Assembly (NCBI GenBank): GCA_024641945.1 | Contig: JAHECD010000017.1 | Span: 1 to 60,094, forward strand | Direction: 5' to 3' | Origin: Rubrivivax sp. | Lineage (GTDB): Bacteria > Pseudomonadota > Gammaproteobacteria > Burkholderiales > Burkholderiaceae_C | DNA length: 60,094 bases | In this document: positions 49,517-58,963 of the stretch, piece by piece | Position numbering within the stretch: position 1 is the stretch's first letter | How the letters are laid out: each line of letters starts with the position of its first letter | The notes under the pieces: generated by a model | The model's input: only the letters and a program-made list of their open reading frames with translations | Database searches by the model: none | What the model was told of the DNA's origin: nothing | Program-made: the position numbers and the translations under genes

Positions 49517-50161
49517 TCAGCGCCCGACGGGGTGCGTGCTGGGCTGTTCCGGCAAGCCATGCAGATGACCCGCGTCGGCCCATTGCAGGATCTCCAGCGT
49601 GCCGTTCCTCCAGCGAAGCCGGTTGATCCCGGTATTGGGGATCTCGCAGGTGCGAAGACCATCGAGCGGCAGCCCATGCACCGTGCGCCACAGCATGTCG
49701 AGCACGCCGCCATGGGTCACGACCACCACCTTGCGGTCGCCCTCGCGTGCCGCGGCGTGGCGCACGGACTCGATCACGCGGGCGTGAAACTGCCGCAGGC
49801 TTTCGCCGCCGGGGGCCGCGAAGTCGGCGCGATGTTCGATCCAATGCCGCCAGACATCGGGGTGGCGGGTCTGGATGGTCGGCGCGTCCAGCCCTTCGAG
49901 AATGCCGAAGCTCTGCTCCCTGAATCCCGGGTCCAGCGCCGGCACAAGTGCCCAGGCGTCGACCAGCGGCTGGGCCGTCTGCCGCGCGCGCTGCAGGTCA
50001 CTCGACATCAGCCGGTCGGCCGGCGCGCCGGCCAGGCGGGTGCCCAGGCGCGCGGCCTGGGCCACGCCCACCTCGTTGAGCGGCACGTCGGCATGGCCTT
50101 GCCAGCGCAACTGGCGATTCCAGTCGGTTTCGCCATGGCGGATGAAGACGAACTCGGTCAC
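49517..50161 (-). CDS. Histidine phosphatase family protein (GpmB/CobC-like)
   Basis: A 214-residue phosphatase of the phosphoglycerate-mutase superfamily. The catalytic RHGETDWN is at residues 8-15; SSDLQRARQTA, the acid Glu in FREQSFGILEG, and the second His in VVVTHGGVLDM complete the site. Substrates in this family range widely, from phosphoglycerate to alpha-ribazole phosphate; none can be assigned here. It lies 44 bp downstream of the TauE/SafE gene on the same strand and may be co-transcribed. Confidence 0.88.
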   Translation of the reverse strand: MTEFVFIRHGETDWNRQLRWQGHADVPLNEVGVAQAARLGTRLAGAPADRLMSSDLQRARQTAQPLVDAWALVPALDPGFREQSFGILEGLDAPTIQTRHPDVWRHWIEHRADFAAPGGESLRQFHARVIESVRHAAAREGDRKVVVVTHGGVLDMLWRTVHGLPLDGLRTCEIPNTGINRLRWRNGTLEILQWADAGHLHGLPEQPSTHPVGR

Positions 50162-50205
50162 CCGATGATTGTCGCGCTACCGCGCGACCTGTTTCCGATG
50201 GCCTG

Positions 50206-51000
50206 TCACCAGTAGGCGACCAGCATCTTGGCCGCGATGGCATACAGCACCACGGCAAAGATGCGACGCAGCGTGGTCACGGGCAGGCGGTGCGCGGCGC
50301 GTGCACCGAACGGCGCGGTGACCACGCTGGCAAGCACCACCGCGGCCAGCGCCGGCAGATAGACGAACCCGAGCGCGCCCTGCGGAAGACCGGCGGTGTG
50401 CCAGCCCGTCGCGACATAACCCGCGCTGCCCACCAGCGCCACCGGCAGCCCGAGTGCCGCGCCCGTCGCGATGGCGCGGCGCACCGGAACGCCACAGAAG
50501 AGCATGAACGGCATCGACATGAAGGCGCCGCCCGCGGAAACGAGCCCGGCAACGACCCCGAAGCACACGCCGACGGCCCAGAGCCCGGCAGGGCCCGGCA
50601 GGCGACGACCGACGGCCGGCGTGCGCCCGAGCCAGATCTGCGTCGCCGCACCGATGACGATGGCGCCGAAAGCCATCGCCAGCGCCCGCTGGGGCAGCCA
50701 GCCCGAAGCAAAGGACGACAGCAGGGTTCCCACGGCCATCGCGGGGCCGAGGCTGCGCACGATGGCCCAGTCGACGTTGCCCAGTTTGTGGTGTTCACGC
50801 ACGGCCGAGCTCGCGGTGAACATCATCGCGGCCATCGACGTGCCGAGCGCCAGGTGCACCGTGTGCTCAGCCGACAGTGCCTGCAGCCCGAACAGCGCGG
50901 CCAGGATCGGCACCAACGTCATGCCACCGCCGATGCCGAGCAGGCCTGCGAGAAAGCCGATCACGGCGCCGCATGACAGGTAGGTTGCAAACGAGAGCAT
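50206..51000 (-). CDS. TauE/SafE-family sulfite/sulfonate exporter
   Basis: A 264-residue inner-membrane protein with about eight transmembrane helices. The duplicated family motif is GFLAGLLGIGGGMTLVPIL (near residue 15) and VVAGLVSAGGAFMSMPFML (near 150). The family exports sulfite, sulfoacetate and related organosulfur anions and is often in persulfide (CstR) regulons. ATG 51000 is the best start. It diverges from chrB across 98 bp; I see no ATAC-N8-GTAT operator at its promoter. Confidence 0.87.
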   Translation of the reverse strand: MLSFATYLSCGAVIGFLAGLLGIGGGMTLVPILAALFGLQALSAEHTVHLALGTSMAAMMFTASSAVREHHKLGNVDWAIVRSLGPAMAVGTLLSSFASGWLPQRALAMAFGAIVIGAATQIWLGRTPAVGRRLPGPAGLWAVGVCFGVVAGLVSAGGAFMSMPFMLFCGVPVRRAIATGAALGLPVALVGSAGYVATGWHTAGLPQGALGFVYLPALAAVVLASVVTAPFGARAAHRLPVTTLRRIFAVVLYAIAAKMLVAYW

Positions 51001-51098
51001 GGGTCGGGTGCGGGCGTCGGGTCGTGGTTGAAGTGTGGCACGGGCTGCGCCGCCCATGTCGGTAGCATAATTAACAGTAACGTAGTAATCTCTACACC

Positions 51099-52034
51099 AT
51101 GCCGTGGCTGCTCCTGATCCTGTCATTGCCCACGTCGAACGCCACTGCACGCATGCGGGCGTGGCGCGCGCTGAAGGCTGCCGGCGCGGCGGTGTTGCGC
51201 GACGGTGTCTACCTCCTGCCGGCGCGCGAAGATTGCGCCGCCACGTTCGACCTCGTGGCGCGCGAAGTGCGCGCCGCCGCCGGCGTGGCCCACGTGATGC
51301 CGGTCGGAGCGCCGGAAGGCACGGTCTTCGAAACCCTGTTCGACCGCAGCGCCGACTACGCAGCGCTGGTCGGAGAAGTCGAACGCGAGCGCGTCACGCC
51401 GACCAGGGCTGCTGATGCGGTCAAGGCGGCACGTCGCTTGCGCAAGGCGTTTTCGGCGTTGGCCGCGATCGACTACTTTGCGGGTGAGGCGCAGCGCCAG
51501 GCCGAGGCTGCCGTGAGCGCGCTGGAACGTGCGGCGGCGCGCACCACATCGCCCGGCGAGCCGGGCAATGTGGGTGATTTGGGCGATGGTGTCCTCGGGC
51601 CGCTGCGCCTGGCCGACTACAAGCGCCGTGTCTGGGCCACCCGGAGCCGCCCGTGGGCGGACCGCCTGGCCTGCGCCTGGCTCATCCGCCGCCACATCGA
51701 TCGCAAGGCGCGCATCGTCTGGTTCGCGCGGCCGTCGGCACGGCCGCGCGATGCGGTCGGCTTCGATTACGACGGCGCAGAGTTCAGCCACGTCGGTGCG
51801 CGGGTGACCTTCGAGGTCATGCTGGCGCGATTCGGCCTCGAGCAGCCGGCGCTGCTCAAGCTGGGCGCCATCATCCACGCGCTCGATGTCGGCGGCATCC
51901 AGCCGCCGGAGGCCGAAGGCGTGGAACGTGTGCTCGCCGGCTTGCGCGACACGCTGGCGGACGACGACAAGTTGCTTGTCGCGGCCGGCACGGTGTTCGA
52001 CGGCCTGGTCGCGGCCTTTGAAAGGACGCCGTGA
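51099..52034 (+). CDS. chrB: Chromate resistance protein ChrB
   Basis: A 311-residue protein with an N-terminal ChrB domain (LLILSLPTSNATARMRAWRALKA) and a C-terminal chromate-resistance domain (SRPWADRLACAWLIRRHID and VGFDYDGAEFSHVG). ChrB proteins regulate or assist ChrA and are thought to sense chromate. The promoter region 51066-51098 is unusually AT-rich, with TAAC repeats and the short inverted repeat GTAG-TAATCT-CTAC at 51082-51095, a candidate operator. The chrA GTG overlaps its stop by 4 bp. Confidence 0.93.
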   Translation: MPWLLLILSLPTSNATARMRAWRALKAAGAAVLRDGVYLLPAREDCAATFDLVAREVRAAAGVAHVMPVGAPEGTVFETLFDRSADYAALVGEVERERVTPTRAADAVKAARRLRKAFSALAAIDYFAGEAQRQAEAAVSALERAAARTTSPGEPGNVGDLGDGVLGPLRLADYKRRVWATRSRPWADRLACAWLIRRHIDRKARIVWFARPSARPRDAVGFDYDGAEFSHVGARVTFEVMLARFGLEQPALLKLGAIIHALDVGGIQPPEAEGVERVLAGLRDTLADDDKLLVAAGTVFDGLVAAFERTP

Positions 52035-53407
52035 ACGACGACCGCGCGCCGGCTCCACCCGAGGTCCGACCGGCGGAGGACGGCACGCCATCGGGGGAGA
52101 TTCCTTTCGGCGAGGCGCTGCGGTTCTGGTGGCGCCTGGGCTTCATCAGCTACGGCGGGCCGGCCGGGCAGATCGCGATCATGCACGCCGAACTGGTCGA
52201 GCGCCGGCGCTGGATCAGCGAGCGGCGATTCCTGCACGCACTCAATTACTGCATGGTGCTGCCCGGGCCCGAGGCGCAGCAGCTGGCGACTTACATCGGC
52301 TGGCTGCTGCACCGCACACGGGGCGGGCTGGCGGCGGGTGCGCTCTTCGTGCTGCCGTCGTTGCTCCTGTTGGTGGTGCTTTCGTGGGTCTACGTGGCCT
52401 TCGGCCAATGGCCGGTCGTTGCCGGACTCTTCTACGGTATCAAGCCGGCCGTCACCGCAATCGTGGTGCAGGCGGCATGGCGCATCGGTGGCCGCGCCTT
52501 GAAGAACGTCTGGCACTGGAGCATCGCTGCGGCAGCCTTCGTAGCGATCTTCGCGCTCGACCTGCCGTTCCCGTTGATCGTGCTCGGCGCGGCAGGCGTG
52601 GGCATCGTCGGCGGCCGTCTCGCGCCGTGGGCCTTCAAGAGCGGTGGCGGGCACGCGGCGCTCGGGCGTAGCGGCCCCGCGGCGTTGATCGACGACGACA
52701 CGCCGCCTCCCGCGCATGCCCGCTTCACGTGGCGCCGGCTGGTGCGCGTGGCGGCGGCGGGACTGCTCGCCTGGCTGCTGCCGATGGCCGCGCTGGCGGC
52801 CGTCTTCGGCACGGCACACACGTTCACGCAGATGGCCTGGTTCTTCACCAAGGCGGCGCTGCTCACGTTTGGTGGCGCGTATGCCGTACTGCCGTACGTC
52901 TACCAGGGGGCGGTCGGGCAATTCGGCTGGCTTCTGCCGGCGCAGATGATCGATGGCCTTGCGCTCGGAGAAACGACGCCCGGCCCCTTGATCATGGTCG
53001 TCGCCTTCGTGGGCTTCGTCGGTGGGCATGCCAAGGCCGCGCTCGGACCCGACCTGCTCTTCGCCGCCGGCGCCGCGGCGGCCTGCATCGTCACCTGGTT
53101 CACCTTCCTGCCGTCGTTCGTCTTCATCCTTGCCGGGGGTCCGCTGGTGGAAAGCACCCACGACGACCTGAAGTTCACCGCGCCGCTGACCGCCATCACG
53201 GCCGCGGTCGTCGGCGTCATCGTGAATCTGGCGCTCTTCTTCGGCTGGCACGTGCTGTGGCCGAAGGGATTTGCGGGGCCGTTCGAGTGGCCGCAGGCAC
53301 TCATCGCGGTGGGCGCCGCGGCGGCGTTGCTGCGCTTCAAGGCCGGCGTGATTCCCGTCATCGCGGCCTGTGCCGTCATCGGCCTGGCGGTGCATCTCGT
53401 GCGTTAG
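52031..53407 (+). CDS. chrA: Chromate efflux transporter ChrA
   Basis: A 458-residue inner-membrane CHR transporter of the long bidomain type with about 12-13 helices. The N-half signature is ISYGGPAGQIAIMHAELV, then RRWISERRFLHALNYCMVLPGPEAQQLATYIGW. The C-half repeats it as FGGAYAVLPYVYQGAV and LGETTPGPLIMVVAFVGFVGG. It exports chromate and perhaps sulfate. It starts at GTG 52031 inside the chrB stop. A rhodanese gene follows 22 bp later. Confidence 0.95.
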   Translation: MNDDRAPAPPEVRPAEDGTPSGEIPFGEALRFWWRLGFISYGGPAGQIAIMHAELVERRRWISERRFLHALNYCMVLPGPEAQQLATYIGWLLHRTRGGLAAGALFVLPSLLLLVVLSWVYVAFGQWPVVAGLFYGIKPAVTAIVVQAAWRIGGRALKNVWHWSIAAAAFVAIFALDLPFPLIVLGAAGVGIVGGRLAPWAFKSGGGHAALGRSGPAALIDDDTPPPAHARFTWRRLVRVAAAGLLAWLLPMAALAAVFGTAHTFTQMAWFFTKAALLTFGGAYAVLPYVYQGAVGQFGWLLPAQMIDGLALGETTPGPLIMVVAFVGFVGGHAKAALGPDLLFAAGAAAACIVTWFTFLPSFVFILAGGPLVESTHDDLKFTAPLTAITAAVVGVIVNLALFFGWHVLWPKGFAGPFEWPQALIAVGAAAALLRFKAGVIPVIAACAVIGLAVHLVR

Positions 53408-53429
53408 TTGCCACGGACAGGAGATCTTC

Positions 53430-53783
53430 ATGAATGCCGTCACCTCCGCTGAACTTGCGCTCTGGCAGGCGCATGGCTTCGAATTCGAACTGCTCGATGT
53501 CCGGCGTGGCGGCGCGCGTTCGGCGTCGGGCGATGCGATCGACGGCGCACGATGGCTGGATCCGGCCGCTTGGCTCGATTGGAAGGATTCCATCGCCGCT
53601 ACGCGCCCGGTGGTGGCCTATTGCGCCAAGGGGCACGAGATCAGCCAGGGCCTGTGCGCAGCACTGCGTGTGCGAGGTGTCGACGCGCGTTTCCTGGTCG
53701 GCGGCATCGAGTCATGGCGCGAGGAAGGGCGCCCGGTCGCGCGGCTTTCGGTGTTGGCCGACGCGGGCGCGGCGGGCCGCTGA
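53430..53783 (+). CDS. Rhodanese-like protein of the chromate operon (ChrE-like)
   Basis: A 117-residue single rhodanese-fold protein. The active-site Cys is in VVAYCAKGHEISQG, with a CAKGHE loop unlike the CX4R of the other rhodanese in this window. AGGAGATCTTC before ATG 53430 supports the start. In some chr operons a rhodanese called ChrE is proposed to handle chromate-glutathione adducts; a similar role is inferred. It is third in chrB-chrA-rhodanese. Confidence 0.85.
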   Translation: MNAVTSAELALWQAHGFEFELLDVRRGGARSASGDAIDGARWLDPAAWLDWKDSIAATRPVVAYCAKGHEISQGLCAALRVRGVDARFLVGGIESWREEGRPVARLSVLADAGAAGR

Positions 53784-53893
53784 ACTGCGCGGGCGCAACC
53801 AGGTCGCTGGATCGCCGCGAGCGCGTTTGCCCACAGGCGCGGCCGAAACGGCGCGCATGCCAAGGCGCCCGGATCGGGATGGCAGCGTTGGCG

Positions 53894-56311
53894 TTACTGC
53901 AGCACGGCGGTCGGCATGGCGATGGAAGCGTTCGGTGACGCGTACTGCGCCAGCCAGCGCAGCCGCCAGGCCTCGAACTCGTGCACCGGCTGCGGGCGTC
54001 CCATGTGGTAACCCTGGCCCTCGTCGCAGTCCAGACCGGCGAGCAGTGCATAGACCGCGGCGTTTTCCACGCCCTCGGCCACCACGCTCAGGCCCAGGTT
54101 GTGCGCAAGGTCGATCGTCGAGCGCACGATCTTTGCGTCGTCGGCATCGCGTTCCATGCCCATCACGAAACTCTTGTCGATCTTCAGCTCGTCCACGGGG
54201 AGACGCTTGAGATAGGCGAGCGACGAATACCCGGTACCGAAATCGTCGATCGACAGCTTGAAACCGCGCCGCTTGAGCGCGATCAGCGTGGCTTCGGCCC
54301 GGGCGGGGTCGTCCATGATGGCGCTCTCGGTGATCTCCAGACACAGGCCGCTCTCGGGCACGCGGTGGCGCTTCAGGATGGCGTCGAGCTTCTCGGGCAG
54401 CTCCAGGTCGAGCAGATCGCGTGTGGACAGGTTGATCGAGATGCGCAGCGCACCGCCGGCCTGCAGCGTGGGCCAGTGGCTGGCAACCTCCTCGACCATC
54501 CACAGGGTGAGACGGCGCACAAAGCCGGTCTGCTCGGCAAACGGGATGAATTCCATCGGCGGCACCATGCCGCGTTGCGGGTGCTGCCAGCGCACCAGCG
54601 CCTCGGCGCCCACGACGCCTGCGTTGCCGAGTGCGATCTTGGGTTGCAGGAACAGGCGCAGCTCGCCCAACTCCACCGCGCGGCGCAGCTCCGACAACAG
54701 CGACAGCGTCTGCGCGCTGGCCGAATCGATCGCCGGGTCATAGACGACGACCGCCTCGTGCCCGCGCTTGGCGCCGTACATCGCAACCTCTGCACGGGCC
54801 ATCAGCGTATCCGCGTCGGCCGCATGCGCCGGCCAGCAGGCGATGCCGATGCCGGCGCTCAGGTCCACGGTGTGATCGTCCAGCGTCATCGGCTGCTCGA
54901 AGGCCGCGCCGATGCGGCGGGCGACGCCGAGCGCGACCTCGGTGTCGGCGCGCGGCAGCAACACGGCGAACTCGTCGCCGCCCAGGCGGGCAATCAGGTC
55001 GCCGTCGCGCAGCGCCTGGCTCGACAGCCGCTCGGCCACGGCTTTCAGCAGCCGGTCGCCCGATGCGTAGCCCAGCACGTCGTTGACATGCTTGAAGCGG
55101 TCGAGGTCGAGCATCAGCAGCGCCACGCCGTCGGTCGCCGGGTCGCAACGTGTCAACGCCGCCTGGGCCGTGTCGCGCAGGCTCGCGCGATTCGGCAGGC
55201 CGGTCAGCCGGTCGCTGTACGCCAGCGTGCGGATCTCGGCCTCGTTGGCGGCGATGTTCACCCGCATATGGTCGAAAGCCTTCGCGAGCTCGCCGATTTC
55301 GTCACCGCGACCGGTGTGTTTGAGGGGCCGGCTGTAGTCGCCGCGGCCGAGCCGCTCGGCGGCGCGCACCAGCGAGTGCAGCGGCGTCGTCACGCGGCGG
55401 GCGGTCCAGGCGCTGCCGTAGGCGAACAGCGCCACACCGATCAACGTGATCGCCGCCAGCACCAGCTGCACCTGATGGAACGGCGCCACCACTTCCTGCA
55501 CCGACCGCAGCAACACGCTGCGCAGGGTGCCGCCGCCGGTGTCGTGCACCACCGTTCTGGCGAAGAGTTCGTCGCCATCGACCGCCAGGCCACCTGCCGC
55601 CAGGCCCTCGCGCTCCAGCCGGCGGGCGGCGGGCGCTGGCAGTGTGCTGGCCACCACGCGCGGGGGTTGCTCGCCGGTCGAGGCCAGCAGGGCCACGTGC
55701 AGCCCCGACAGGGCCCGCATGTCGTCGGCCATCGCCTGGCCGAGCGGGAACCCCATCACGACGTAGCCGATCGTCACCGGCGCGCGCAGCGGCACGATGA
55801 CGAACTGGTGCGGCAGGCCGTCGATCAGCACCAGGCGGCTGCCGGCGTTGTCGCGAGCAAGCGGCGCGGCCACATCCCGCAGCAGTCGGGTGGTGGCGGC
55901 GGCATCGGCGCCGGCCGCGTGCAGGGCCCGTGTGTCGAACGAGGTGTCGAGCAGCGCCGACACGGTGGCGCCGATACGTGCCCCGTGATTGTCCAGCGCG
56001 GAATCGATGGTGGCCCGGTCGCCCGAGGTCACCGCGGAGCGGAAGCCGTAGTCGGCCGTCAACAGCATGGCGCCCTGGCGCAGCCGCTGGGCGTTCTGGT
56101 CGAGCAGGCGCTGCCACACACGTTCGCCGATGGCGAGTTCGGCGGCGAGCTGCGCACGGGCATTGCGTGCAATGCTCTGGCGAACGACACCGAAGCCGGC
56201 CGCCTGCACGATGAGCAGCAGCAGCAGGGACAGCGCGACGATGCGCGCCGCCAGCCCGCCACCGCCGAATTGAACCAGCCCTTTCGCGGCGCGCCGCAAC
56301 CACGCGTTCAT
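53894..56311 (-). CDS. Membrane GGDEF-EAL cyclic-di-GMP protein
   Basis: An 805-residue signalling protein. N-terminal helix (residues about 20-45), large periplasmic sensor with double-Cache-like region, second helix (about 290-310), HAMP (TPLHSLVRAAERLGRGDYS), then GGDEF and EAL domains. GGDEF at 444-448 is intact and preceded by the inhibitory I-site RDGD at the right spacing. EAL is intact (EALVRW at 570, DDFGTGYSS, EGVE). Both synthesis and breakdown of c-di-GMP look possible. Its ATG overlaps the stop of the upstream plastocyanin-like gene by 4 bp. Confidence 0.92.
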   Translation of the reverse strand: MNAWLRRAAKGLVQFGGGGLAARIVALSLLLLLIVQAAGFGVVRQSIARNARAQLAAELAIGERVWQRLLDQNAQRLRQGAMLLTADYGFRSAVTSGDRATIDSALDNHGARIGATVSALLDTSFDTRALHAAGADAAATTRLLRDVAAPLARDNAGSRLVLIDGLPHQFVIVPLRAPVTIGYVVMGFPLGQAMADDMRALSGLHVALLASTGEQPPRVVASTLPAPAARRLEREGLAAGGLAVDGDELFARTVVHDTGGGTLRSVLLRSVQEVVAPFHQVQLVLAAITLIGVALFAYGSAWTARRVTTPLHSLVRAAERLGRGDYSRPLKHTGRGDEIGELAKAFDHMRVNIAANEAEIRTLAYSDRLTGLPNRASLRDTAQAALTRCDPATDGVALLMLDLDRFKHVNDVLGYASGDRLLKAVAERLSSQALRDGDLIARLGGDEFAVLLPRADTEVALGVARRIGAAFEQPMTLDDHTVDLSAGIGIACWPAHAADADTLMARAEVAMYGAKRGHEAVVVYDPAIDSASAQTLSLLSELRRAVELGELRLFLQPKIALGNAGVVGAEALVRWQHPQRGMVPPMEFIPFAEQTGFVRRLTLWMVEEVASHWPTLQAGGALRISINLSTRDLLDLELPEKLDAILKRHRVPESGLCLEITESAIMDDPARAEATLIALKRRGFKLSIDDFGTGYSSLAYLKRLPVDELKIDKSFVMGMERDADDAKIVRSTIDLAHNLGLSVVAEGVENAAVYALLAGLDCDEGQGYHMGRPQPVHEFEAWRLRWLAQYASPNASIAMPTAVLQ

Positions 56312-56919
56312 GGCGCCGCTCCGGCCAGGCGCACCTGGATCGTTGCGCCGCCCGCGGCGACGGCGAGCGGCTGGTCGAGTGCCGGCGCGCCGACGGGCAG
56401 GCTCGAGTGCCAGACCCGCAGTCGGTACGTGCCCGCCGGCACGTCGGGCAGCTCGGCGCGCCCGGACGCGGTGCTCAGCGCGTAGTACGGCGTCTCGACG
56501 ACCACGACCCACGCGGCCATGTGGTCGTGGATGTTGCAGCCCAGCACCGCGATGCCCGGCCGGTCGAAGACGACCGGGTTGGCGGGCTTTCCGGCATAGA
56601 GCTTGAGCTCGAAGGGCTTGATCGCCGAAAACGAATAGACGTGGTGGCGCACGTTGTCGCGGTTGGGGAACTCGACCGACGTGCCCAGTGGCACGACACT
56701 GACCATGGGCACGAACTGCTTGCCCGACTGGGCGATCTCCGCGCCCTGCACCGGGCGCGCGGCAGCCTTGGCCTCCTTCGACTCGAGAAAGACCACCGCG
56801 TCGGTCAGCGGGCGTCCGGTGGCATCGGCCACCTGCACCTGCACCGCAGCCGCCTGGGCGCCGAGCGCAGCAAGCAGACAGGTCGTGATCATCGATGAGC
56901 GCAAGAAATGAGTTGGCAT
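56308..56919 (-). CDS. Plastocyanin-like periplasmic protein (methylamine-utilisation-like)
   Basis: A 203-residue exported protein (signal peptide to about residue 24) with a cupredoxin-like domain. A type-1 copper set is visible: His in NVRHHVYSF, then Cys, His and Met in VLGCNIHDHM. Proteins like this are often annotated as methylamine utilisation protein, without proof. The 4-bp overlap with the GGDEF-EAL gene suggests a coupled sensor: a periplasmic copper or redox protein feeding the c-di-GMP protein. That is inference. Confidence 0.82.
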   Translation of the reverse strand: MPTHFLRSSMITTCLLAALGAQAAAVQVQVADATGRPLTDAVVFLESKEAKAAARPVQGAEIAQSGKQFVPMVSVVPLGTSVEFPNRDNVRHHVYSFSAIKPFELKLYAGKPANPVVFDRPGIAVLGCNIHDHMAAWVVVVETPYYALSTASGRAELPDVPAGTYRLRVWHSSLPVGAPALDQPLAVAAGGATIQVRLAGAAP

Positions 56920-57045
56920 GTCGGTTCAGGCAAGTCGGAACCCATGGCATGACGGGCACCTCTGCCTTTATCGGCTTGCGCAACAGTTCACTTAACGGGG
57001 GTCTGGCAACGTGGTGCCGGTCGTGTTCGCGACGCGCCGGTCGAT

Positions 57046-57543
57046 ATGACGCGGATGCTTCGAATCGTTGCGCTTGCGTGTTTGTGGGCCGGGCAGGTCG
57101 CCCTGGCGGCGGACTGCCCGGCATCGTCACCCCGCTGGCGCGAGCAGGTGCTGCAGGAAGTGAATGCCTTGCGTGCCGTCGGCGGGCCCTGCGGCGAGGC
57201 GGCCGCTTTCGGTCCTGCGGGGGCGATCAAGTGGAGCCCGGGTCTCGAGGCGGTGGCGTCGGCCCAGGCCGCGTGGATCGCCATCCGCGGCGACCTGTTG
57301 CACGTGGGCCCGCGCGGCGAGCGCCTGGCAGCGCGCGCGGCGGCGGTGTCCTACCGCTTTGCACTGGTGGCAGAGAACCTTGCAGCCGGGCAGCGCAGTG
57401 ATGCCGAGGTGGTGGCCGCCTGGCGCGCGAGCCCGGGCCACTGCGTGAACCTGCTGCATCCCGAGCTGACGGAGGCCGCGTTGTCGTGTGTCAGCTCGCC
57501 TGGGGGCCCGTGGTGGGTGATGACGCTCGGGCACCCGCAATGA
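57046..57543 (+). CDS. CAP (SCP/PR1) domain secreted protein
   Basis: A 165-residue protein with a signal peptide (about residues 1-22, ending ALAA before DCPAS) and a compact CAP domain: [42 protein letters not shown] and [21 protein letters not shown] proteins of bacteria are mostly of unknown function. Four cysteines suggest periplasmic disulfides. Its 3' end overlaps the 3' end of mnmA by 53 bp, tail to tail. Confidence 0.88.
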   Translation: MTRMLRIVALACLWAGQVALAADCPASSPRWREQVLQEVNALRAVGGPCGEAAAFGPAGAIKWSPGLEAVASAQAAWIAIRGDLLHVGPRGERLAARAAAVSYRFALVAENLAAGQRSDAEVVAAWRASPGHCVNLLHPELTEAALSCVSSPGGPWWVMTLGHPQ

Positions 57544-58612
57544 CGCCGCCACCGAGGCAGATCTCGCCGTCGTAGAGCACGGCCGACTGCCCGGGCGTGA
57601 CGGCCCACTGCGGCAGGTCGAAGTCGAGCTCGAAACCTTGTGGTGTCGGCCGGAACGCGCACGGCGCGTCGGACTGCCGATAGCGCGTCTTGGCCGCCAT
57701 CCGGCCGGCGTCAGGCGCCGTGCCGGCGACCCAGCTCACGTCGTCGGCCGACAGCGCGGCGGACAGCAGCCACGGGTGATCGTGCCCCTGCACGACACGC
57801 AGCACGTTGCGGTCCAGTTCCTTGCGGGCCACGTACCACGGTGCATGCTGCCCGCCGCCCGCTTTCACCCCGCCGATGCCCAGCCCCTGGCGCTGGCCGA
57901 GCGTGTAGAAGCTCAGACCCACGTGGCGCCCGACCTCGTGCCCGCGGTCGTCGATCATCGGGCCCGGCACATGATTCAGGTAGCGGTTCAGGAATTCGCG
58001 GAAAGGACGTTCGCCGATGAAGCAGATGCCGGTGGAGTCCTTCTTCTTCGCGTTCGGCAGGCCGATCTCGGCAGCGATGCGGCGTACCTCGGTCTTCTTC
58101 AGTTCTCCCACCGGGAACAGCGACTTCGCAAGCTGCGCCTGGCTCAGGCGGTGCAGGAAATAGCTCTGGTCCTTGGCAGGGTCCAGGCCCTTGAGCAGCT
58201 CGAACGAGCCGGCGCGCTCTCGTACACGGGCGTAGTGACCGGTGGCGATCTTTTCGGCGCCCAGGCGCAGCGCGTGGTCGAGAAAGGCCTTGAACTTGAT
58301 CTCGGCGTTGCACAGCACGTCCGGATTGGGCGTGCGGCCCGCCTGGTATTCACGCAGGAACTCGGCGAAGACACGGTCCTTGTAGTCGGCAGCGAAATTG
58401 ACGTGTTCGATCTCGATCCCGATCACGTCGGCCACCGCGGCCGCGTCCACGAAGTCGACATTCGACGAACAGTAGTCGCTGTCGTCGTCGTCCTCCCAGT
58501 TCTTCATGAAGATGCCGACGACTTCATGCCCCTGCTGCTTGAGCAGCCAGGCGGTGACGGCAGAGTCCACCCCGCCGCTCAATCCCACGACGATGCGATG
58601 CCGGCGAGCCAT
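57491..58612 (-). CDS. mnmA: tRNA-specific 2-thiouridylase MnmA
   Basis: A 373-residue enzyme that makes 2-thiouridine at U34 of Lys, Glu and Gln tRNAs. The ATP P-loop is [10 protein letters not shown] at the N-terminus; the catalytic cysteines are in [15 protein letters not shown] and [16 protein letters not shown]. The C-terminal part after [18 protein letters not shown] is a short extension that overlaps the convergent CAP gene by 53 bp. No persulfide donor gene is adjacent. Confidence 0.97.
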   Translation of the reverse strand: MARRHRIVVGLSGGVDSAVTAWLLKQQGHEVVGIFMKNWEDDDDSDYCSSNVDFVDAAAVADVIGIEIEHVNFAADYKDRVFAEFLREYQAGRTPNPDVLCNAEIKFKAFLDHALRLGAEKIATGHYARVRERAGSFELLKGLDPAKDQSYFLHRLSQAQLAKSLFPVGELKKTEVRRIAAEIGLPNAKKKDSTGICFIGERPFREFLNRYLNHVPGPMIDDRGHEVGRHVGLSFYTLGQRQGLGIGGVKAGGGQHAPWYVARKELDRNVLRVVQGHDHPWLLSAALSADDVSWVAGTAPDAGRMAAKTRYRQSDAPCAFRPTPQGFELDFDLPQWAVTPGQSAVLYDGEICLGGGVIAGARASSPTTGPQAS

Positions 58613-58963
58613 GCCGCGATTGTCGGGTACGTCCCGTGCCTCTCAAGATCCCGCCAATGCCGCCGCCATCCGAACGGCCCGGCCCAGCGCACCGAGCATC
58701 GCCGCATGCCGGGGTTTGCCCGTGGCTACCGGTCCCCCGAGACGCTGCTGGCCTTTGCGCTGGCATGTTGCCGCGAGGCAGCCACCCAAGGGTAGGCTGG
58801 CCCGACGCGGCAGCGCGACCGCGATGCTGGCGTCGCGCACATTTCGGCCCGAAGACCGTGCGTCAACCTGGCGCAAGTGGCGGGAAGGCGCGCCTGGACG
58901 CCTCTTGCGGCAGGGATCGCGATCACTGCCTCGAGCAGCTCTCGCGCGGTGAACGACGCTCTA
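58613..58963. other. Non-coding region mnmA / chemoreceptor
   Basis: About 350 bp without a gene I can support on either strand. It must hold the mnmA promoter and the 3' end of the chemoreceptor transcript; I see no clear intrinsic terminator. Confidence 0.45.

Noticed and set aside
49353..49568. Possible 71-codon gene between the SLAC1-type gene and the histidine phosphatase
   Set aside because: Arg/Pro/Ala-rich, overlaps the phosphatase 3' end and has no support from a ribosome site or motif.
42259..53783. The sulfur/chromate block as a mobile element
   Set aside because: No transposase, integrase, flanking repeats or tRNA insertion site is visible, and base composition looks like the rest of the window.
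58643..58876. Possible small reverse gene upstream of mnmA
   Set aside because: The terminal sequence looks mildly protein-like, but there is no ribosome site or recognisable family.
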